A DNA stretch of 64,000 nt from Candidatus Nitrosopumilus sp. SW (GCF_006740685.1 NZ_CP035425.1:1279687-1343686), one strand, 5' to 3'. Shown: positions 1-9,177, counted from the stretch's first letter. The notes: generated by a model from the sequence alone, not told the origin. A program made the numbers and translations.

Positions 1-91
1 ATAACTATTTCTCAAATAATTACAAAAAATTGATAACTTAACCAAGTTTTTTTTGATTTGGGCTTTAATGATTTTGTTATGACTTTGTAGA

Positions 92-778
92 ATGTATAAT
101 TGGACTGACTCGTATGAATCACACGATCACAAATACTTGGGATTAATTTTATTTGGTGCTTCTGCCTCTCTTGCAGTAATTCTATTTCTAATATTCCATC
201 CTCAAATTGAAGAAATTAACAAACAATCTCCAATTCTCATCAATATTATGTTCATTCCTGCAATGGCAGTTGGTTTTCTATATGGAGTAAGGATTACAGA
301 AAGAGCTGTAAAACCATCTGAAATTAGGAGTCCTCTAAAGCGATCAATTGTTAAAACCTTCTTGTTCTTTTTTGTTATAGGTGGTATGTTTAGCTCTGTA
401 AACTTTGCAATAAATGGCGGAAGTATCATGCCTGATATGTCTATTCTTGAGGATGGATTGCTGCCTTGGGCAAATAATTTCATTACTGCAAATGGTGGTG
501 CCACATTTCTGATTATTACTAGCATTACTCTGATGGCAGCAGCTACAAAAAGAATTGTTGGGATGAACTTTGGCTTTCTTAATAGATTGGTAACTTCAGT
601 TGGAACCTTTGTATTTTTCACAATGTTGGCTCTGAGTTTTACAAAATCTGATCCTACATCTTCAGGTGTATTCTTGTATACGTTTTATCAGGCAGGAATT
701 GTTGGTGGTGCATTCTTTGCAATGAACAGACTTACAAAGAATCAAAACATGCTTGAAGATTTCTCAAACGGATATTAG
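92..778 (+). CDS. Six-segment integral membrane protein, unknown function
   Basis: The 228-residue protein has about six hydrophobic segments (roughly residues 17-37, 48-66, 91-108, 134-151, 167-185 and 193-213), short loops and no recognisable catalytic motif, so it is an integral membrane protein of unknown function. A polar, Asp/His-containing N-terminus precedes the first segment. Its C-terminal part, with a Leu-Tyr-x-Phe-Tyr-Gln-x-Gly-Ile pattern in the last segment, resembles the end of the 190-aa membrane protein at 13818-14390, so the two may be distant paralogs. The ATG follows a T-rich stretch with no clear ribosome binding site, as in leaderless archaeal genes. I do not recognise a family. 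Confidence 0.75.
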   Translation: MYNWTDSYESHDHKYLGLILFGASASLAVILFLIFHPQIEEINKQSPILINIMFIPAMAVGFLYGVRITERAVKPSEIRSPLKRSIVKTFLFFFVIGGMFSSVNFAINGGSIMPDMSILEDGLLPWANNFITANGGATFLIITSITLMAAATKRIVGMNFGFLNRLVTSVGTFVFFTMLALSFTKSDPTSSGVFLYTFYQAGIVGGAFFAMNRLTKNQNMLEDFSNGY

Positions 779-781
779 AAA

Positions 782-1030
782 TTATTCATCCAAGTCTACG
801 TAAATTCCTGAGATTTGATTGTTGATTCTATCCCAGTATTTTTCACAACCTTCTGTTTTGAAATCATTTACTTTACATTCGTTAAAGTGCTTTGTGTGGT
901 CTCTTTGTAAATTATCTGCATATAATACATCATCTGCCATAAACAATCCCATTATTCCAATAACTGCTAATGAAGCTGCTACTGCAATCATCCCGTATCC
1001 GACTTTTGCATGATTGTGAGGCTCTTTCAT
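782..1030 (-). CDS. Small single-span membrane protein
   Basis: An 82-residue protein with one transmembrane segment at about residues 10-32 (Ala/Ile/Gly-rich) and a charged C-terminal domain with two cysteines and many Asp/Asn/Lys. It converges with the membrane protein that ends at 778, leaving 3 bp between the stops. The topology suggests a small N-terminally anchored protein with an external or pseudoperiplasmic tail. No family is recognised. Confidence 0.65.
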   Translation of the reverse strand: MKEPHNHAKVGYGMIAVAASLAVIGIMGLFMADDVLYADNLQRDHTKHFNECKVNDFKTEGCEKYWDRINNQISGIYVDLDE

Positions 1031-1092
1031 TTAAAAAAAATCAATCACTCTTGAATTTAATCTTTTCAAGTTCATATACTGCGATCAATTTC

Positions 1093-1176
1093 ATGGCACT
1101 AGGCAACTTTCTAAGAAAAGGAGAAAAGACAGTTATTCAAAATACTATTGTTGAGTATTCAAATTTTACAATATGA
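1093..1176 (+). CDS. Possible short upstream ORF or displaced N-terminus of the zinc-ribbon gene
   Basis: A 27-codon ATG-initiated frame that runs into the next gene and ends inside its first codons, in a different reading frame. The peptide begins Met-Ala-Leu-Gly-Asn-Phe-Leu-Arg-Lys-Gly, a plausible N-terminus, and ends in a Glu-Tyr-Ser-Asn-Phe context just where the downstream protein enters Tyr-Glu-Phe-Leu-Gly. It may be the authentic N-terminus of the downstream protein displaced by a frameshift, or only a chance ORF. Confidence 0.3.
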   Translation: MALGNFLRKGEKTVIQNTIVEYSNFTI

Positions 1177-1642
1177 GTTCCTTGGCCCTATTCCACTTGA
1201 TGAATGGGGTCCACCAATGGAAAAACTTGTGTTTCTAATCATGGCTAGGGATAAGGATAGATTCAATATTGTATATGCAGGCGATTGCGAAAAAACAGAT
1301 GATAAATCATTTTTTGTACAACATTCCGGTTTCAAGTGTTGGGTTGAAAAATCGGGCTCTGAAAAATCATTATACTTGGCAATATTGCCTTTATTTGATG
1401 CAAGTAAAGATCATCGAGAAAGTGTTCTAAATAAAATCAAAGTCCGATACAACCCACCATGTAATTCTCGTGATGTTACTCAACCCAAACCTGATTATGT
1501 TGTTAGGAAATCCCCCGAATCCTCTAAAAAATTTTCATGTCCTTGTTGTGGCTCTGAAATGAAGGCAGAACAATTTCTAGAAAAATCCACACTCTATAGA
1601 TGTAGTAGTTGTGGAATTAGTGACACAAAACTTAATTCTTGA
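1148..1642 (+). CDS. C-terminal zinc-ribbon protein, unknown function
   Basis: The 164-residue soluble protein has a C-terminal zinc ribbon: CPCCGSEM at about residues 131-138 pairs with CSSCG at about 152-156. The N-terminal two thirds contain a conserved-looking LDEWGPPMEKLVF stretch. The only starts in this frame before that stretch are TTG at 1148 and 1151. The ATG of a 27-codon ORF in another frame lies just upstream, so the true N-terminus is uncertain. A role in nucleic-acid or protein binding is only an inference from the ribbon. Confidence 0.7.
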   Translation: MLSIQILQYEFLGPIPLDEWGPPMEKLVFLIMARDKDRFNIVYAGDCEKTDDKSFFVQHSGFKCWVEKSGSEKSLYLAILPLFDASKDHRESVLNKIKVRYNPPCNSRDVTQPKPDYVVRKSPESSKKFSCPCCGSEMKAEQFLEKSTLYRCSSCGISDTKLNS

Positions 1643-1865
1643 CTTTATTTTGAACATCAAATAGTTGCAATGTTAGTAAATCAATTGCTTTTTTCAAATG
1701 ACCAAATTCATTTATTGAATGAATTTGTCCTTCTACCAAGGCCCTCATGATTTTAATTGAATTTTTTTGAAAATCATCTGACGCAACAATTTCCATGGCG
1801 TTAATTTTTGACAATAAATTGTCTAATTCTTTTATCATCTCGTCTGATGGTTTGTGTTTTTCCAT
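1632..1865 (-). CDS. Small helical protein, unknown
   Basis: A 77-residue, acidic to neutral, helix-forming protein with Leu/Ile heptad-like spacing and no cysteines or membrane segments. It overlaps the 3' end of the convergent zinc-ribbon gene by 11 bp. The ATG at 1865 is the only Met before the conserved-looking Asp/Glu-Met-Ile region. No family is recognised. Confidence 0.6.
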   Translation of the reverse strand: MEKHKPSDEMIKELDNLLSKINAMEIVASDDFQKNSIKIMRALVEGQIHSINEFGHLKKAIDLLTLQLFDVQNKVKN

Positions 1866-1897
1866 GAGTATTCAAAATGATTTTGATATATGAATTG

Positions 1898-2062
1898 TTA
1901 CAACAACTCTTCATCAATTTCTTGTATTGGATCCAAGTATTGTTGACATGTACATGTTGGAATTTGACATTTACCCATTTTCATTAATGAATTACTTTGT
2001 TCATTTGGAACATGTGCTTCATCTGTATGATGACATCTATTACAATTCATACTGCCAAACAT
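1898..2062 (-). CDS. 54-aa cysteine/histidine-rich mini-protein
   Basis: A small ORF of 54 codons encoding MFGSMNCNRCHHTDEAHV at its N-terminus, then a second cysteine pair (Cys-Thr-Cys) after a Met/Lys linker, and an acidic tail. The CxxCHH and CxxxxCxC spacing suggests a mononuclear zinc site. A second in-frame ATG lies four codons in. It sits just downstream of the alcohol dehydrogenase on the same strand. Function is unknown; the coding call rests on clustered metal ligands and absence of internal stops. Confidence 0.55.
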   Translation of the reverse strand: MFGSMNCNRCHHTDEAHVPNEQSNSLMKMGKCQIPTCTCQQYLDPIQEIDEELL

Positions 2063-2082
2063 TCACTCCGATATTTAACTAG

Positions 2083-3117
2083 TCAAGGAATCAAAACTGC
2101 TCTGGCTTCGATACTTGAATCTTTTAATTTTTTGAGAACTTCATTTGCACTCTCTAAAGGAAATGTTTCTGTTATTACTTCAATATTTTTTTCATCACAT
2201 ATCTTGATTACTTCTTCCATATCTGCAGTTGAACCAATAAGCGTGCCTCTAATTGTCTTCTCTTCAAATGCCATGAATGCTGGATTCTCACCAACCGTTG
2301 CAATGACTATCATCCCTCCTTTTTTTACTGCTTTGATTGCAGTATCAGTTACAATATCTGCCGGTGCAAACACAATTACTGCATCAAGCATTCCGTGTTT
2401 TTCTTTTAATTTTTTCAAAAACTCTTCTTGATTTTTAGAAAATTGTATTGCATCATCTGCACCTAATCTCTTTGCAACATCTAGGTGATTTTGTGATCTT
2501 GAAAATGCTATGACCTCACAATCTTTTACTTTGGCAAATTGTACTGCCATGTGTCCTACTCCTCCAATCCCAAAAATTCCGATTTTTTTGTGAGTCTGTG
2601 GTTCTGCAGCTTTGACTGCTTTGTATGCCGTAATTCCTGCACAAAATAGCGGTGCTGCATATTCTGGTTTCATATGCTCAGGAACTTTGGTAGCAAAATC
2701 TTCAGTTACTGTAATGTATTCTGTATATCCTCCTTTGAAAGATTCTCCTGTAATTGTTGATGATTCACAAAGATACTCTTTTCCTTCTTTACAATATTGA
2801 CATTCTTTACATGCTTCTAACAACGGAGTGATTCCTGCCCTATCTCCAACTTTGAATTTTGTAACTTGTTCTCCTATCCCAATAACTTTTCCAACAACCT
2901 CATGTCCCGGAACTGTTGGTAGTTGTGGTGGAATACCAAGGTCTTGCCAATCCCCCTCAATACCGTGAAGCTGTGAATGACAAACTCCACATGCTTCAAT
3001 TTTTAGCAAAATCTCATTTGGCCTTTTAATCTCATGTCTATCAATTTGAGTTAGTTTTAATGGATTAGTCTCTATTGCCCCACATCTTTCAAGTACCATT
3101 GCACGCATCTTTTCCAT
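2083..3117 (-). CDS. Zinc-dependent alcohol dehydrogenase (MDR family)
   Basis: A 344-residue medium-chain dehydrogenase. Catalytic zinc ligands are visible as GVCHSQ (Cys46) and GHE (His72-Glu73). The structural zinc site is Cys103, Cys106, Cys109 and Cys117. The nucleotide-binding glycine motif GIGGVG lies at about residues 183-188, so it should oxidise an alcohol or reduce an aldehyde with NAD(P)H in the cytosol. All catalytic and structural ligands are intact and the length matches the family. The physiological substrate cannot be read from the sequence. The gene stands alone, with small ORFs on either side. Confidence 0.93.
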   Translation of the reverse strand: MEKMRAMVLERCGAIETNPLKLTQIDRHEIKRPNEILLKIEACGVCHSQLHGIEGDWQDLGIPPQLPTVPGHEVVGKVIGIGEQVTKFKVGDRAGITPLLEACKECQYCKEGKEYLCESSTITGESFKGGYTEYITVTEDFATKVPEHMKPEYAAPLFCAGITAYKAVKAAEPQTHKKIGIFGIGGVGHMAVQFAKVKDCEVIAFSRSQNHLDVAKRLGADDAIQFSKNQEEFLKKLKEKHGMLDAVIVFAPADIVTDTAIKAVKKGGMIVIATVGENPAFMAFEEKTIRGTLIGSTADMEEVIKICDEKNIEVITETFPLESANEVLKKLKDSSIEARAVLIP

Positions 3118-3206
3118 AAACTTGAAAATTTTTCATGGAATTTTAAGATTCGCTAATCCTGAATTCATATTACTGTAAATCAGGCATTATCAATTTTTTA
3201 AATCAG

Positions 3207-3302
3207 TCAAATCAAGAAAAAAACCAATCCTGTTATTGCTCCAACAATTCCTATGAATAACAATGCATTTCTTTTTTGATGTGCAACAAGTAGTTGACTC
3301 AT
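3207..3302 (-). CDS. 31-aa single-span membrane peptide
   Basis: A 31-codon ORF with a short polar N-terminus (Met-Ser-Gln-Leu-Leu-Val-Ala-His-Gln-Lys-Arg) followed by one transmembrane helix rich in Ile, Gly and Val. It lies alone in the 338-bp gap upstream of the alcohol dehydrogenase. Charge distribution and hydrophobicity look like a genuine small membrane protein, but there is no homology evidence. The rest of the gap shows only AT-rich promoter-like sequence. Confidence 0.4.
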   Translation of the reverse strand: MSQLLVAHQKRNALLFIGIVGAITGLVFFLI

Positions 3303-3456
3303 ATGGTAAACAGTACTTAATAGAATTTAAATCACTTTCAAAATATATGAAAATTTGTCTTAAAAACTTGGTAAATTATTCACAATTGTTTACATATATG
3401 GTTTCATTTACCTACTAATTCATTAGAAAAATAAAGGACACTGAATGTCTTGAGTT

Positions 3457-3690
3457 GTGGATAAAATTACTGACGAAGATAAAGAAAGAGTAGAATTACT
3501 GCGTCTTGTATCTAGTTCTAAAAATGAATTCAAAAATCTCACTCTTGAACAACTAAAACGCTTACAGGAATTAGTTGAGAAAAAAGATTACAGTCATGAT
3601 AAAAAAGCTCATAAATCCAAAGTAAAATTACTTGGAAAAATTAATGTTAGAATTTATGAAATAACTGAAGGAAGAGGAATTTGGGGTTAA
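3457..3690 (+). CDS. Small basic helical protein, unknown
   Basis: A 77-residue highly charged protein, with Lys/Glu-rich helices and a basic middle section, and no cysteines. Translation must begin at GTG 3457 because an in-frame TGA lies two codons upstream. It precedes the YyaL-like gene by 38 bp on the same strand and may be co-transcribed. No recognised domain. Confidence 0.6.
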   Translation: MDKITDEDKERVELLRLVSSSKNEFKNLTLEQLKRLQELVEKKDYSHDKKAHKSKVKLLGKINVRIYEITEGRGIWG

Positions 3691-3728
3691 CCCTTTAGGT
3701 ACAAATATCAAAACATATCTGAAAAACT

Positions 3729-5756
3729 ATGGCAGAAAATAATCTTATTCATGAAACTAGTCCTTATCTTCTTCAACATGCGCATAATCCAGTTGATTGG
3801 TATGGATGGAATGATGAAGCATTAAAAAAAGCAAAAGATGAAAACAAGCCCATCTTTCTTAGTATTGGTTATAGTTCTTGTCATTGGTGTCATGTAATGG
3901 AACATGAATCATTTGAAAATGAAGATGTTGCAAAATTCATGAATGATAATTTTGTAAACATTAAGGTTGATAGAGAAGAGCGCCCCGACATTGATGACAT
4001 TTATCAAAAAGTTTGTCAAATAGCTACCGGTCAAGGTGGATGGCCTTTGAGTATTTTCTTAACCCCTGATCAAAAACCATTCTATGTAGGAACATATTTC
4101 CCTGTATTGGATTCTTACGGTCGTCCTGGATTTGGAAGTATATGCAGACAACTCTCTCAAGCTTGGAAAGAAAAACCAAAAGACATTGAAAAATCTGCAG
4201 AAAACTTTCTTAACGCTCTAAATAAAACTGAAAAAGTTTCGGTTCCATCAAAATTAGAAAGAAGCATTCTTGATGAAGCTGCAATGAATCTGTTCCAATT
4301 AGGTGATTCTACTTGTGGTGGATTTGGTTCTGCCCCTAAATTCCCCAATGCTGCAAACGTTTCATTTTTGTTTCGTTATGCAAAATTGTCTGGTCTTTCA
4401 AAATTTACCGAATTTGGGCTCAAAACTCTCAAAAAAATGGCAAATGGCGGAATCTTTGATCAAATTGGAGGTGGTTTTCATCGATATTCTACAGATGCAA
4501 AGTGGCTTGTACCTCATTTTGAAAAAATGCTTTATGATAATGCACTGATTCCTGTAAATTATGCTGAGGCATTTCAAATAACAAAAGATCCTTTCTATCT
4601 TGATGTTTTGAAAAAAACACTTGATTTTGTCTTACGTGAAATGACTTCTCCTGAAGGTGGCTTTTATTCTGCATATGATGCAGACTCTGAAGGTGTAGAG
4701 GGCAAATTTTATGTCTGGAAAAAAAGTGAAATCAAAGAAATTCTTGGTGATGATGCAGATATTTTTTGTCTGTTTTATGATGTTACTGATGGTGGAAATT
4801 GGGAAGGAAATAACATTCTCTGCAACAATCTGAATATTTCTACAGTTGCTTTTAATTTTGGAACTACGGAAGATAAAGTTAGAGAAACCCTTCAGCATTG
4901 TTCTAAAAAACTTCTTGATATTCGTTCCAAACGCATTCCCCCTGGATTAGATGATAAAATTTTGGTTTCATGGAATTCACTGATGGTTACTGCATTTGCT
5001 AAAGGATATCGTGTAACAAATGATTCAAGATATCTTGATGCTGCAAAAAACTGCATCTCTTTTATTGAAAATAATTTGTTTTCAGAAGGTAAGTTATTGA
5101 GAACTTATAAAAATAAAACTGCAAAAATTGATGGTTATCTAGAAGATTATTCTTATTTTGTCAATTGCCTCTTAGATGTGTTTGAAATTGAACCTGATCC
5201 AAAATATCTAAAATTGGCAATCAAACTAGGCCATCATTTAGTAGATCATTTCTGGGATTCAGAAAATAATAGCTTCTTTATGACTTCTGACAATCATGAA
5301 AAATTAATCATCAGACCCAAAAGCAATTATGATTTGTCATTGCCTTCGGGAAATTCTGTTTCTGCATTTGTCATGCTTAGACTATTTCACTTTTCTCAAG
5401 AACAACAATTTCTAGAAATTACCACAAAAATCATGGAATCTCAGGCACAAATGGCTGCTGAAAATCCGTTTGGATTTGGATATTTACTAAATACAATTTC
5501 ACTTTATTTAGAAAAACCTGTTGAAATTACGATTATCAACCCCGAAAATTCTCAACTATGTAACTCAGTCATTTTAGAATATATCCCAAACGCAATTATT
5601 GTCACTGTACAAAATTCTGATCAATTATTTGCACTCTCTACATATCCTTTCTTTGCAGGAAAATCTTTTGAAGAAAAAACATCTGTGTTTATTTGCAAAA
5701 ACTTTACTTGTTCGCTACCTTTGCACACCATTGATGAAATAAATTCTGATCTTTAG
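3729..5756 (+). CDS. Thioredoxin-domain protein of the YyaL/SPATA20 (DUF255) family
   Basis: A 675-residue protein of the widely conserved YyaL/SPATA20 family. The N-terminal thioredoxin-like domain (about residues 1-160) carries the family CHWCH motif with Cys51 and Cys54. The remainder, with [12 protein letters not shown] and [10 protein letters not shown] signatures, is an (alpha/alpha)6 barrel like N-acyl-glucosamine epimerases and glycosidases. Biochemical function of the family is not settled; redox or carbohydrate-related roles have been proposed. Full length with the CxxC intact. It overlaps the convergent gene at its 3' end by 4 bp. Confidence 0.93.
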   Translation: MAENNLIHETSPYLLQHAHNPVDWYGWNDEALKKAKDENKPIFLSIGYSSCHWCHVMEHESFENEDVAKFMNDNFVNIKVDREERPDIDDIYQKVCQIATGQGGWPLSIFLTPDQKPFYVGTYFPVLDSYGRPGFGSICRQLSQAWKEKPKDIEKSAENFLNALNKTEKVSVPSKLERSILDEAAMNLFQLGDSTCGGFGSAPKFPNAANVSFLFRYAKLSGLSKFTEFGLKTLKKMANGGIFDQIGGGFHRYSTDAKWLVPHFEKMLYDNALIPVNYAEAFQITKDPFYLDVLKKTLDFVLREMTSPEGGFYSAYDADSEGVEGKFYVWKKSEIKEILGDDADIFCLFYDVTDGGNWEGNNILCNNLNISTVAFNFGTTEDKVRETLQHCSKKLLDIRSKRIPPGLDDKILVSWNSLMVTAFAKGYRVTNDSRYLDAAKNCISFIENNLFSEGKLLRTYKNKTAKIDGYLEDYSYFVNCLLDVFEIEPDPKYLKLAIKLGHHLVDHFWDSENNSFFMTSDNHEKLIIRPKSNYDLSLPSGNSVSAFVMLRLFHFSQEQQFLEITTKIMESQAQMAAENPFGFGYLLNTISLYLEKPVEITIINPENSQLCNSVILEYIPNAIIVTVQNSDQLFALSTYPFFAGKSFEEKTSVFICKNFTCSLPLHTIDEINSDL

Positions 5757-6073
5757 ATTTTCTTTAAGTTAACTTCAATCGTATTGCCTACTTGTGGTCT
5801 TCCCATTCCGTCATATCTTGATTTTGGCATCGCAATTGTAATCTGAGTCTGTTGATATGACTTGATGTTTACTGTGGGCTGTGCTTGCAAAATTGCTTCT
5901 AATAATGGCATAACCTGCTCTTTTGTTTCTTGATCAAGTTTTTTTGAAACATTTTCAATAATCATCTGTTTTTGTGAAATTGGCTCTGTTGAAACATTTT
6001 CAATTAAAGTCAATTGTACCATCTGACCGTTGTCTACAATTTGAGTTATTTTGAATTCATTTGTTGCTGACAT
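5753..6073 (-). CDS. Conserved-looking beta-strand-rich protein, unknown
   Basis: A 106-residue soluble protein with alternating polar and hydrophobic strands, a Gln/Thr-rich centre and a C-terminal half containing [13 protein letters not shown]. It has no cysteines, signal peptide or membrane segment. Convergent with the YyaL-like gene, with the stop codons overlapping by 4 bp. Family not recognised. Confidence 0.65.
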   Translation of the reverse strand: MSATNEFKITQIVDNGQMVQLTLIENVSTEPISQKQMIIENVSKKLDQETKEQVMPLLEAILQAQPTVNIKSYQQTQITIAMPKSRYDGMGRPQVGNTIEVNLKKI

Positions 6074-6103
6074 ACATTGTTAGACTTTCTTTATGATTTA
6101 TCT

Positions 6104-6196
6104 TTAACGAATCGAAAAATATAATGCAACTATTGCTGTGACTACTGCTGCAGCAGTTCCTCCCCAAAAAATTATTTTACTGCCATCTACGTTCAT
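6104..6196 (-). CDS. 30-aa single-span membrane peptide
   Basis: A 30-codon ORF: a polar N-terminus (MNVDGSK) followed by one Ala/Val/Ile transmembrane helix and a short basic end. It has the same size and layout as the 31-aa ORF at 3207-3302. It lies between two minus-strand unknown genes and may be cotranscribed with them. Supported only by composition and its ATG. Confidence 0.4.
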   Translation of the reverse strand: MNVDGSKIIFWGGTAAAVVTAIVALYFSIR

Positions 6197-6258
6197 GTTT
6201 TTACACCATTTTTTCAGAATTAAACTGTATTGATTTTTTAAAAATAATTCTAAAATCT

Positions 6259-6582
6259 TTATTGTTCTTTGATTTCTTCAGTTTCTTCTTTTGCTTCTGT
6301 TTTATGAGGCTCAATTATGGCCTTTTTTATTAATGCAGCACGATTTTTTATCATTTCATTAAATTCTCTTATATCTTCTAAACTTGGAGTTTGTTGCTGG
6401 TTTTGATATGCTTGTAAGAATCCCGAATATACACATCCCGTAATAATTCCAAATGCTGTATCTGGAACAGATTCAACTTCTGGAACAAAGTTTTCTGCAA
6501 TCTGAGTATATGCTTCAGATTCGCTAATGTAATAATCAATTAAACTGTCTATGAATTCTTTGTTCTCTTTTGAGATTGCCAT
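6259..6582 (-). CDS. Acidic helical protein, unknown
   Basis: A 107-residue protein, predominantly helical, with a Glu/Lys-rich C-terminal tail (HKTEAKEETEEIKEQ) and a small hydrophobic centre around FGIITGCVYSGFLQAY. There is one cysteine and no signal peptide. Same strand as the small membrane peptide at 6104-6196. Function unknown. Confidence 0.65.
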   Translation of the reverse strand: MAISKENKEFIDSLIDYYISESEAYTQIAENFVPEVESVPDTAFGIITGCVYSGFLQAYQNQQQTPSLEDIREFNEMIKNRAALIKKAIIEPHKTEAKEETEEIKEQ

Positions 6583-6653
6583 ACTTTTCTTTAACTCCTG
6601 TTTATTTAACTGTCTTTGATTAATCGTTTATTTATTCATGGATTAATTTTTAG

Positions 6654-7112
6654 ATGTTGTGGAAGTTAGAATTAGACGAGGAATATTTTCGCATATATGA
6701 TTCAAATAAAATGATTGCAGGATATTTTGATCCTGACTATGGTGATATCTATCCTAAAGAAAATTCTGAACAAATCATTTCTTCTATGCTAAAAAACCAT
6801 GATATGATTTCAGGAGGAATAATGATGATTCCTCTAGTAAAATTTGGCTTGTTTGATAGGGATTTAGATACTAGCATTTCAGATGTTCATCAAAATGTTA
6901 CTAGAGTAAATACACACTTGGAAAAATGGAATAATGTTTTGTCTGAAATAAATTCCAAATTTCATTCAGTACGAATATCTCACACTGATCAAGATATGCT
7001 GACAATAACTTTTCCTATTTTATTTTCAAAACCTACTCCTTTAAAAAAAGAAGAATTGATCAAAGAGATTTTTCCTACTTTAGATTTGTTGCAGAAAAGA
7101 GATTTGTTATAA
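6654..7112 (+). CDS. Soluble protein of unknown function
   Basis: A 152-residue protein with mixed secondary structure, Asp/Tyr-rich at the N-terminus (a YFDPDYGDIYP stretch) and no cysteines or membrane segments. Its 3' end overlaps the convergent exported-protein gene by 38 bp, the largest overlap in the window. The ATG at 6654 is the first possible start. No family recognised. Confidence 0.65.
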   Translation: MLWKLELDEEYFRIYDSNKMIAGYFDPDYGDIYPKENSEQIISSMLKNHDMISGGIMMIPLVKFGLFDRDLDTSISDVHQNVTRVNTHLEKWNNVLSEINSKFHSVRISHTDQDMLTITFPILFSKPTPLKKEELIKEIFPTLDLLQKRDLL

Positions 7113-7833
7113 TTCTTCCAGAATACCGTGTAATTCCAATATATGCTGATAATGTGAGTATGAGTACGATAACTGTGCCTATGGGAAATTCTGGTACTGC
7201 TGCATATTCTTCAGACTCTGCAATCAACACATATTCTTTAATTTCTTCAGTTTGAATTTTGTCTGGGACTGATAACAAAAAGAATGCACTGTCTTCTACT
7301 CTTAGATAATCTGGTTTAGGATTAACTTGTGATACTGCTGCAACATTTCCTTGTTTGTCATAAAGTGTGGCAATAACTGATATCATATTTGCTGTTATCT
7401 CTCCGTTATTTACTACAGTGCCTGTAATCATCAAATTATTATGATTATCTCTTGAAAGTGATGACTCTGTAATGTCTATGACTTGACTTTTTGGAGGGCT
7501 TACTTGATAGTTCAATTCCATTGAATACGATTTTGCACTTTTTGCCTCATTATCTGTTAAAATAAGATCAAATGGACCTTTCATACCTGGCATTATTGTA
7601 TTTACTAAAGATCTTGTCTCTTTTTGCTGAATTAGTTGTTGATTCTCATCAAACAAATCAATTTGTACTTGAATTTGGTTTAGAGGTATGTCTAGATTGT
7701 TTACAATTTCTCCTACGATGTGGACCGAACCATCATCTCCCACATATTGTTGATCATTTTGAATATAGACGTCTGCAAATACAAGTGGTGTCATGCTTGT
7801 AAAAATAATTACTATGATGAAGATCTTCTCCAC
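7075..7833 (-). CDS. Exported, C-terminally anchored protein with two FxLYD-like beta domains
   Basis: A 252-residue surface protein. A signal peptide occupies about residues 1-20. Two tandem Ig-like/FxLYD-type beta domains follow, each with a 'GTVVNNG' or 'GEIVNNL' strand and a Leu-Tyr/Phe-Asp core, and end in a VPEFPIG motif directly before a C-terminal hydrophobic segment and basic residues. That tail is close to the PEF/PEFG-CTERM sorting signals of thaumarchaea, so processing by an archaeosortase and attachment at the cell surface is likely. Ligand unknown. Confidence 0.75.
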   Translation of the reverse strand: MEKIFIIVIIFTSMTPLVFADVYIQNDQQYVGDDGSVHIVGEIVNNLDIPLNQIQVQIDLFDENQQLIQQKETRSLVNTIMPGMKGPFDLILTDNEAKSAKSYSMELNYQVSPPKSQVIDITESSLSRDNHNNLMITGTVVNNGEITANMISVIATLYDKQGNVAAVSQVNPKPDYLRVEDSAFFLLSVPDKIQTEEIKEYVLIAESEEYAAVPEFPIGTVIVLILTLSAYIGITRYSGRIITNLFSATNLK

Positions 7834-7885
7834 AATTATTCTTGGTCTGATTCTTTAAAGTACTTTTTGTGGATTTGATTATTTC

Positions 7886-8575
7886 TTATGGGAGATGTTC
7901 TATTTTCCATTTTTTAGCCTCATTTATGCAGTTAAACCACTCTACTTCTATTTCGTCGGAATCAAATCCTCCTAACTCATTTTTGAATTCTTCATTGCAT
8001 TTGCTTGCCATATTTTCTGCTACTTGGATTACTTTTTGTGTCAATCCTGCTTGTGGAGCTTCAAACTTTGCATCTTCATCATAGTTTTTGATACCTGTTT
8101 TTGCTGAATAAAACTCAACTAAACCCTGTAACTCGTATTCTACTGATTCTTGGAACTGTGTATCTGATCTTATTTTAGCTGATTCGTCTCCTGTTTCGAT
8201 CCATTTGATATATTCTGAATCACTTGACAACTGTGTCTCTGATGAAATCTTTAGCAATTCTACAGAACTCTCAAATAATTCTGGTGCATCAAGTTCATCA
8301 TATTTAGAAATGATTTCATTGAATTCATTTAGATGTTCATCGTAAAATTCTAACAATTCTTCTTTTGTTATGTCCCCTTCTTCCCACTTTGTTTTCTCTG
8401 AATAAAATTTGATTTGCAAATCTTTTACATCTTGTTGAATTTGTTCTAACTCTACTCCAAACTGTAATCCTTTTTGTTTGGTTTGATCTATTGAATAATT
8501 GTATGCTCCAATTGCACCAATAATGCTAATTGCAATCACTACAATTGTTATATTTTGAATCTTCTTTTTCTTCAA
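7886..8575 (-). CDS. N-terminally anchored exported helical protein
   Basis: A 229-residue protein: a strongly basic start (MKKKK), one transmembrane segment at about residues 8-26, then a long acidic helical domain with coiled-coil character and two cysteines near the C-terminus (CNEEF and FNCIN). This predicts a membrane-tethered protein facing outside. It overlaps the upstream gene by 4 bp (stop/start), so the two form a translationally coupled pair. Family not recognised. Confidence 0.7.
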   Translation of the reverse strand: MKKKKIQNITIVVIAISIIGAIGAYNYSIDQTKQKGLQFGVELEQIQQDVKDLQIKFYSEKTKWEEGDITKEELLEFYDEHLNEFNEIISKYDELDAPELFESSVELLKISSETQLSSDSEYIKWIETGDESAKIRSDTQFQESVEYELQGLVEFYSAKTGIKNYDEDAKFEAPQAGLTQKVIQVAENMASKCNEEFKNELGGFDSDEIEVEWFNCINEAKKWKIEHLP

Positions 8576-8862
8576 AGATAATCTATGTAATTTCCATCTT
8601 CGTCTAATTTTAATTCAATTGTAAATTCCGTACCGCTAATAAAAGAATCATTTCGTGTTGATCTGACTCTGCCTATTACAAGCTCATATGGCCAAATTTC
8701 AACTACAATTGAGCCTATCTTTGCAGTTGGGGTCTCTGTAATTTCCATATCTTCGCGTTTTACCCCATGTCTCTCTAACATGTGTATGGCGTGATCTAAA
8801 AGTGGTTTAGGATTATTGTAATTTAGTACCCATACTGGTGCTTCATAATCAATTTTCTGCAA
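8572..8862 (-). CDS. Small soluble protein coupled to the downstream anchored protein
   Basis: A 96-residue alpha/beta protein with conserved-looking YEAPVWVLNYNNPKP start and a series of beta strands ending in a Tyr-Ile-Asp-Tyr-Leu tail. No cysteines or membrane segment. Its stop codon overlaps the start of the exported helical protein by 4 bp, so the two are probably co-translated. Function unknown. Confidence 0.65.
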   Translation of the reverse strand: MQKIDYEAPVWVLNYNNPKPLLDHAIHMLERHGVKREDMEITETPTAKIGSIVVEIWPYELVIGRVRSTRNDSFISGTEFTIELKLDEDGNYIDYL

Positions 8863-8895
8863 TTTGATTCAATCCTGAATTTTCTCATATAACAA

Positions 8896-9129
8896 TTATT
8901 CGGGGCGAATTACATTTAGTGTCATTGTGCTGACCACTCTGGATAATTTTCTAATTACTGCAATTGCTTTTTCAAATCCATCTTGATTTTCTGTCTCTAT
9001 TTCTGCAATGACATCATATGCCCCAAAAGTTAGATATGCATTTTTCACATCTTGCATATGATTTAACTCATCTACAATGTACTCTTCGGCTCCTAGATCA
9101 CAATTTAATAAAATGAATCCTTTGTGCAT
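8896..9129 (-). CDS. Stand-alone Lrp/AsnC ligand-binding (RAM) domain protein
   Basis: The 77 residues match the RAM ligand-binding domain of Lrp/AsnC regulators: an N-terminal strand with 'ILLNCDLGAEEYIV', the conserved 'AYLTFGAYDVIAEIE' strand pair, and a C-terminal 'VVSTMTLNVI' strand. The DNA-binding helix-turn-helix is absent, as in many archaeal single-domain family members that sense amino acids or associate with full-length Lrp proteins. It may form oligomers and bind small molecules. It lies downstream of the DEAD-box helicase, separated by 48 bp. Confidence 0.88.
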   Translation of the reverse strand: MHKGFILLNCDLGAEEYIVDELNHMQDVKNAYLTFGAYDVIAEIETENQDGFEKAIAVIRKLSRVVSTMTLNVIRPE

Positions 9130-9177
9130 TACTTTACCTTGAATTAATTATGTAGTTGTGGTCTTTAAGTTTTACAG

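Noticed and set aside
202-621. A 139-codon minus-strand ORF within the first membrane protein gene
   Set aside because: It is antisense to a well-supported membrane protein, with arginine- and serine-rich composition typical of a shadow frame.
1997-2431. A 144-codon plus-strand ORF antisense to the alcohol dehydrogenase
   Set aside because: The dehydrogenase frame has all catalytic residues; the plus-strand protein is a hydrophobic shadow with no motif.
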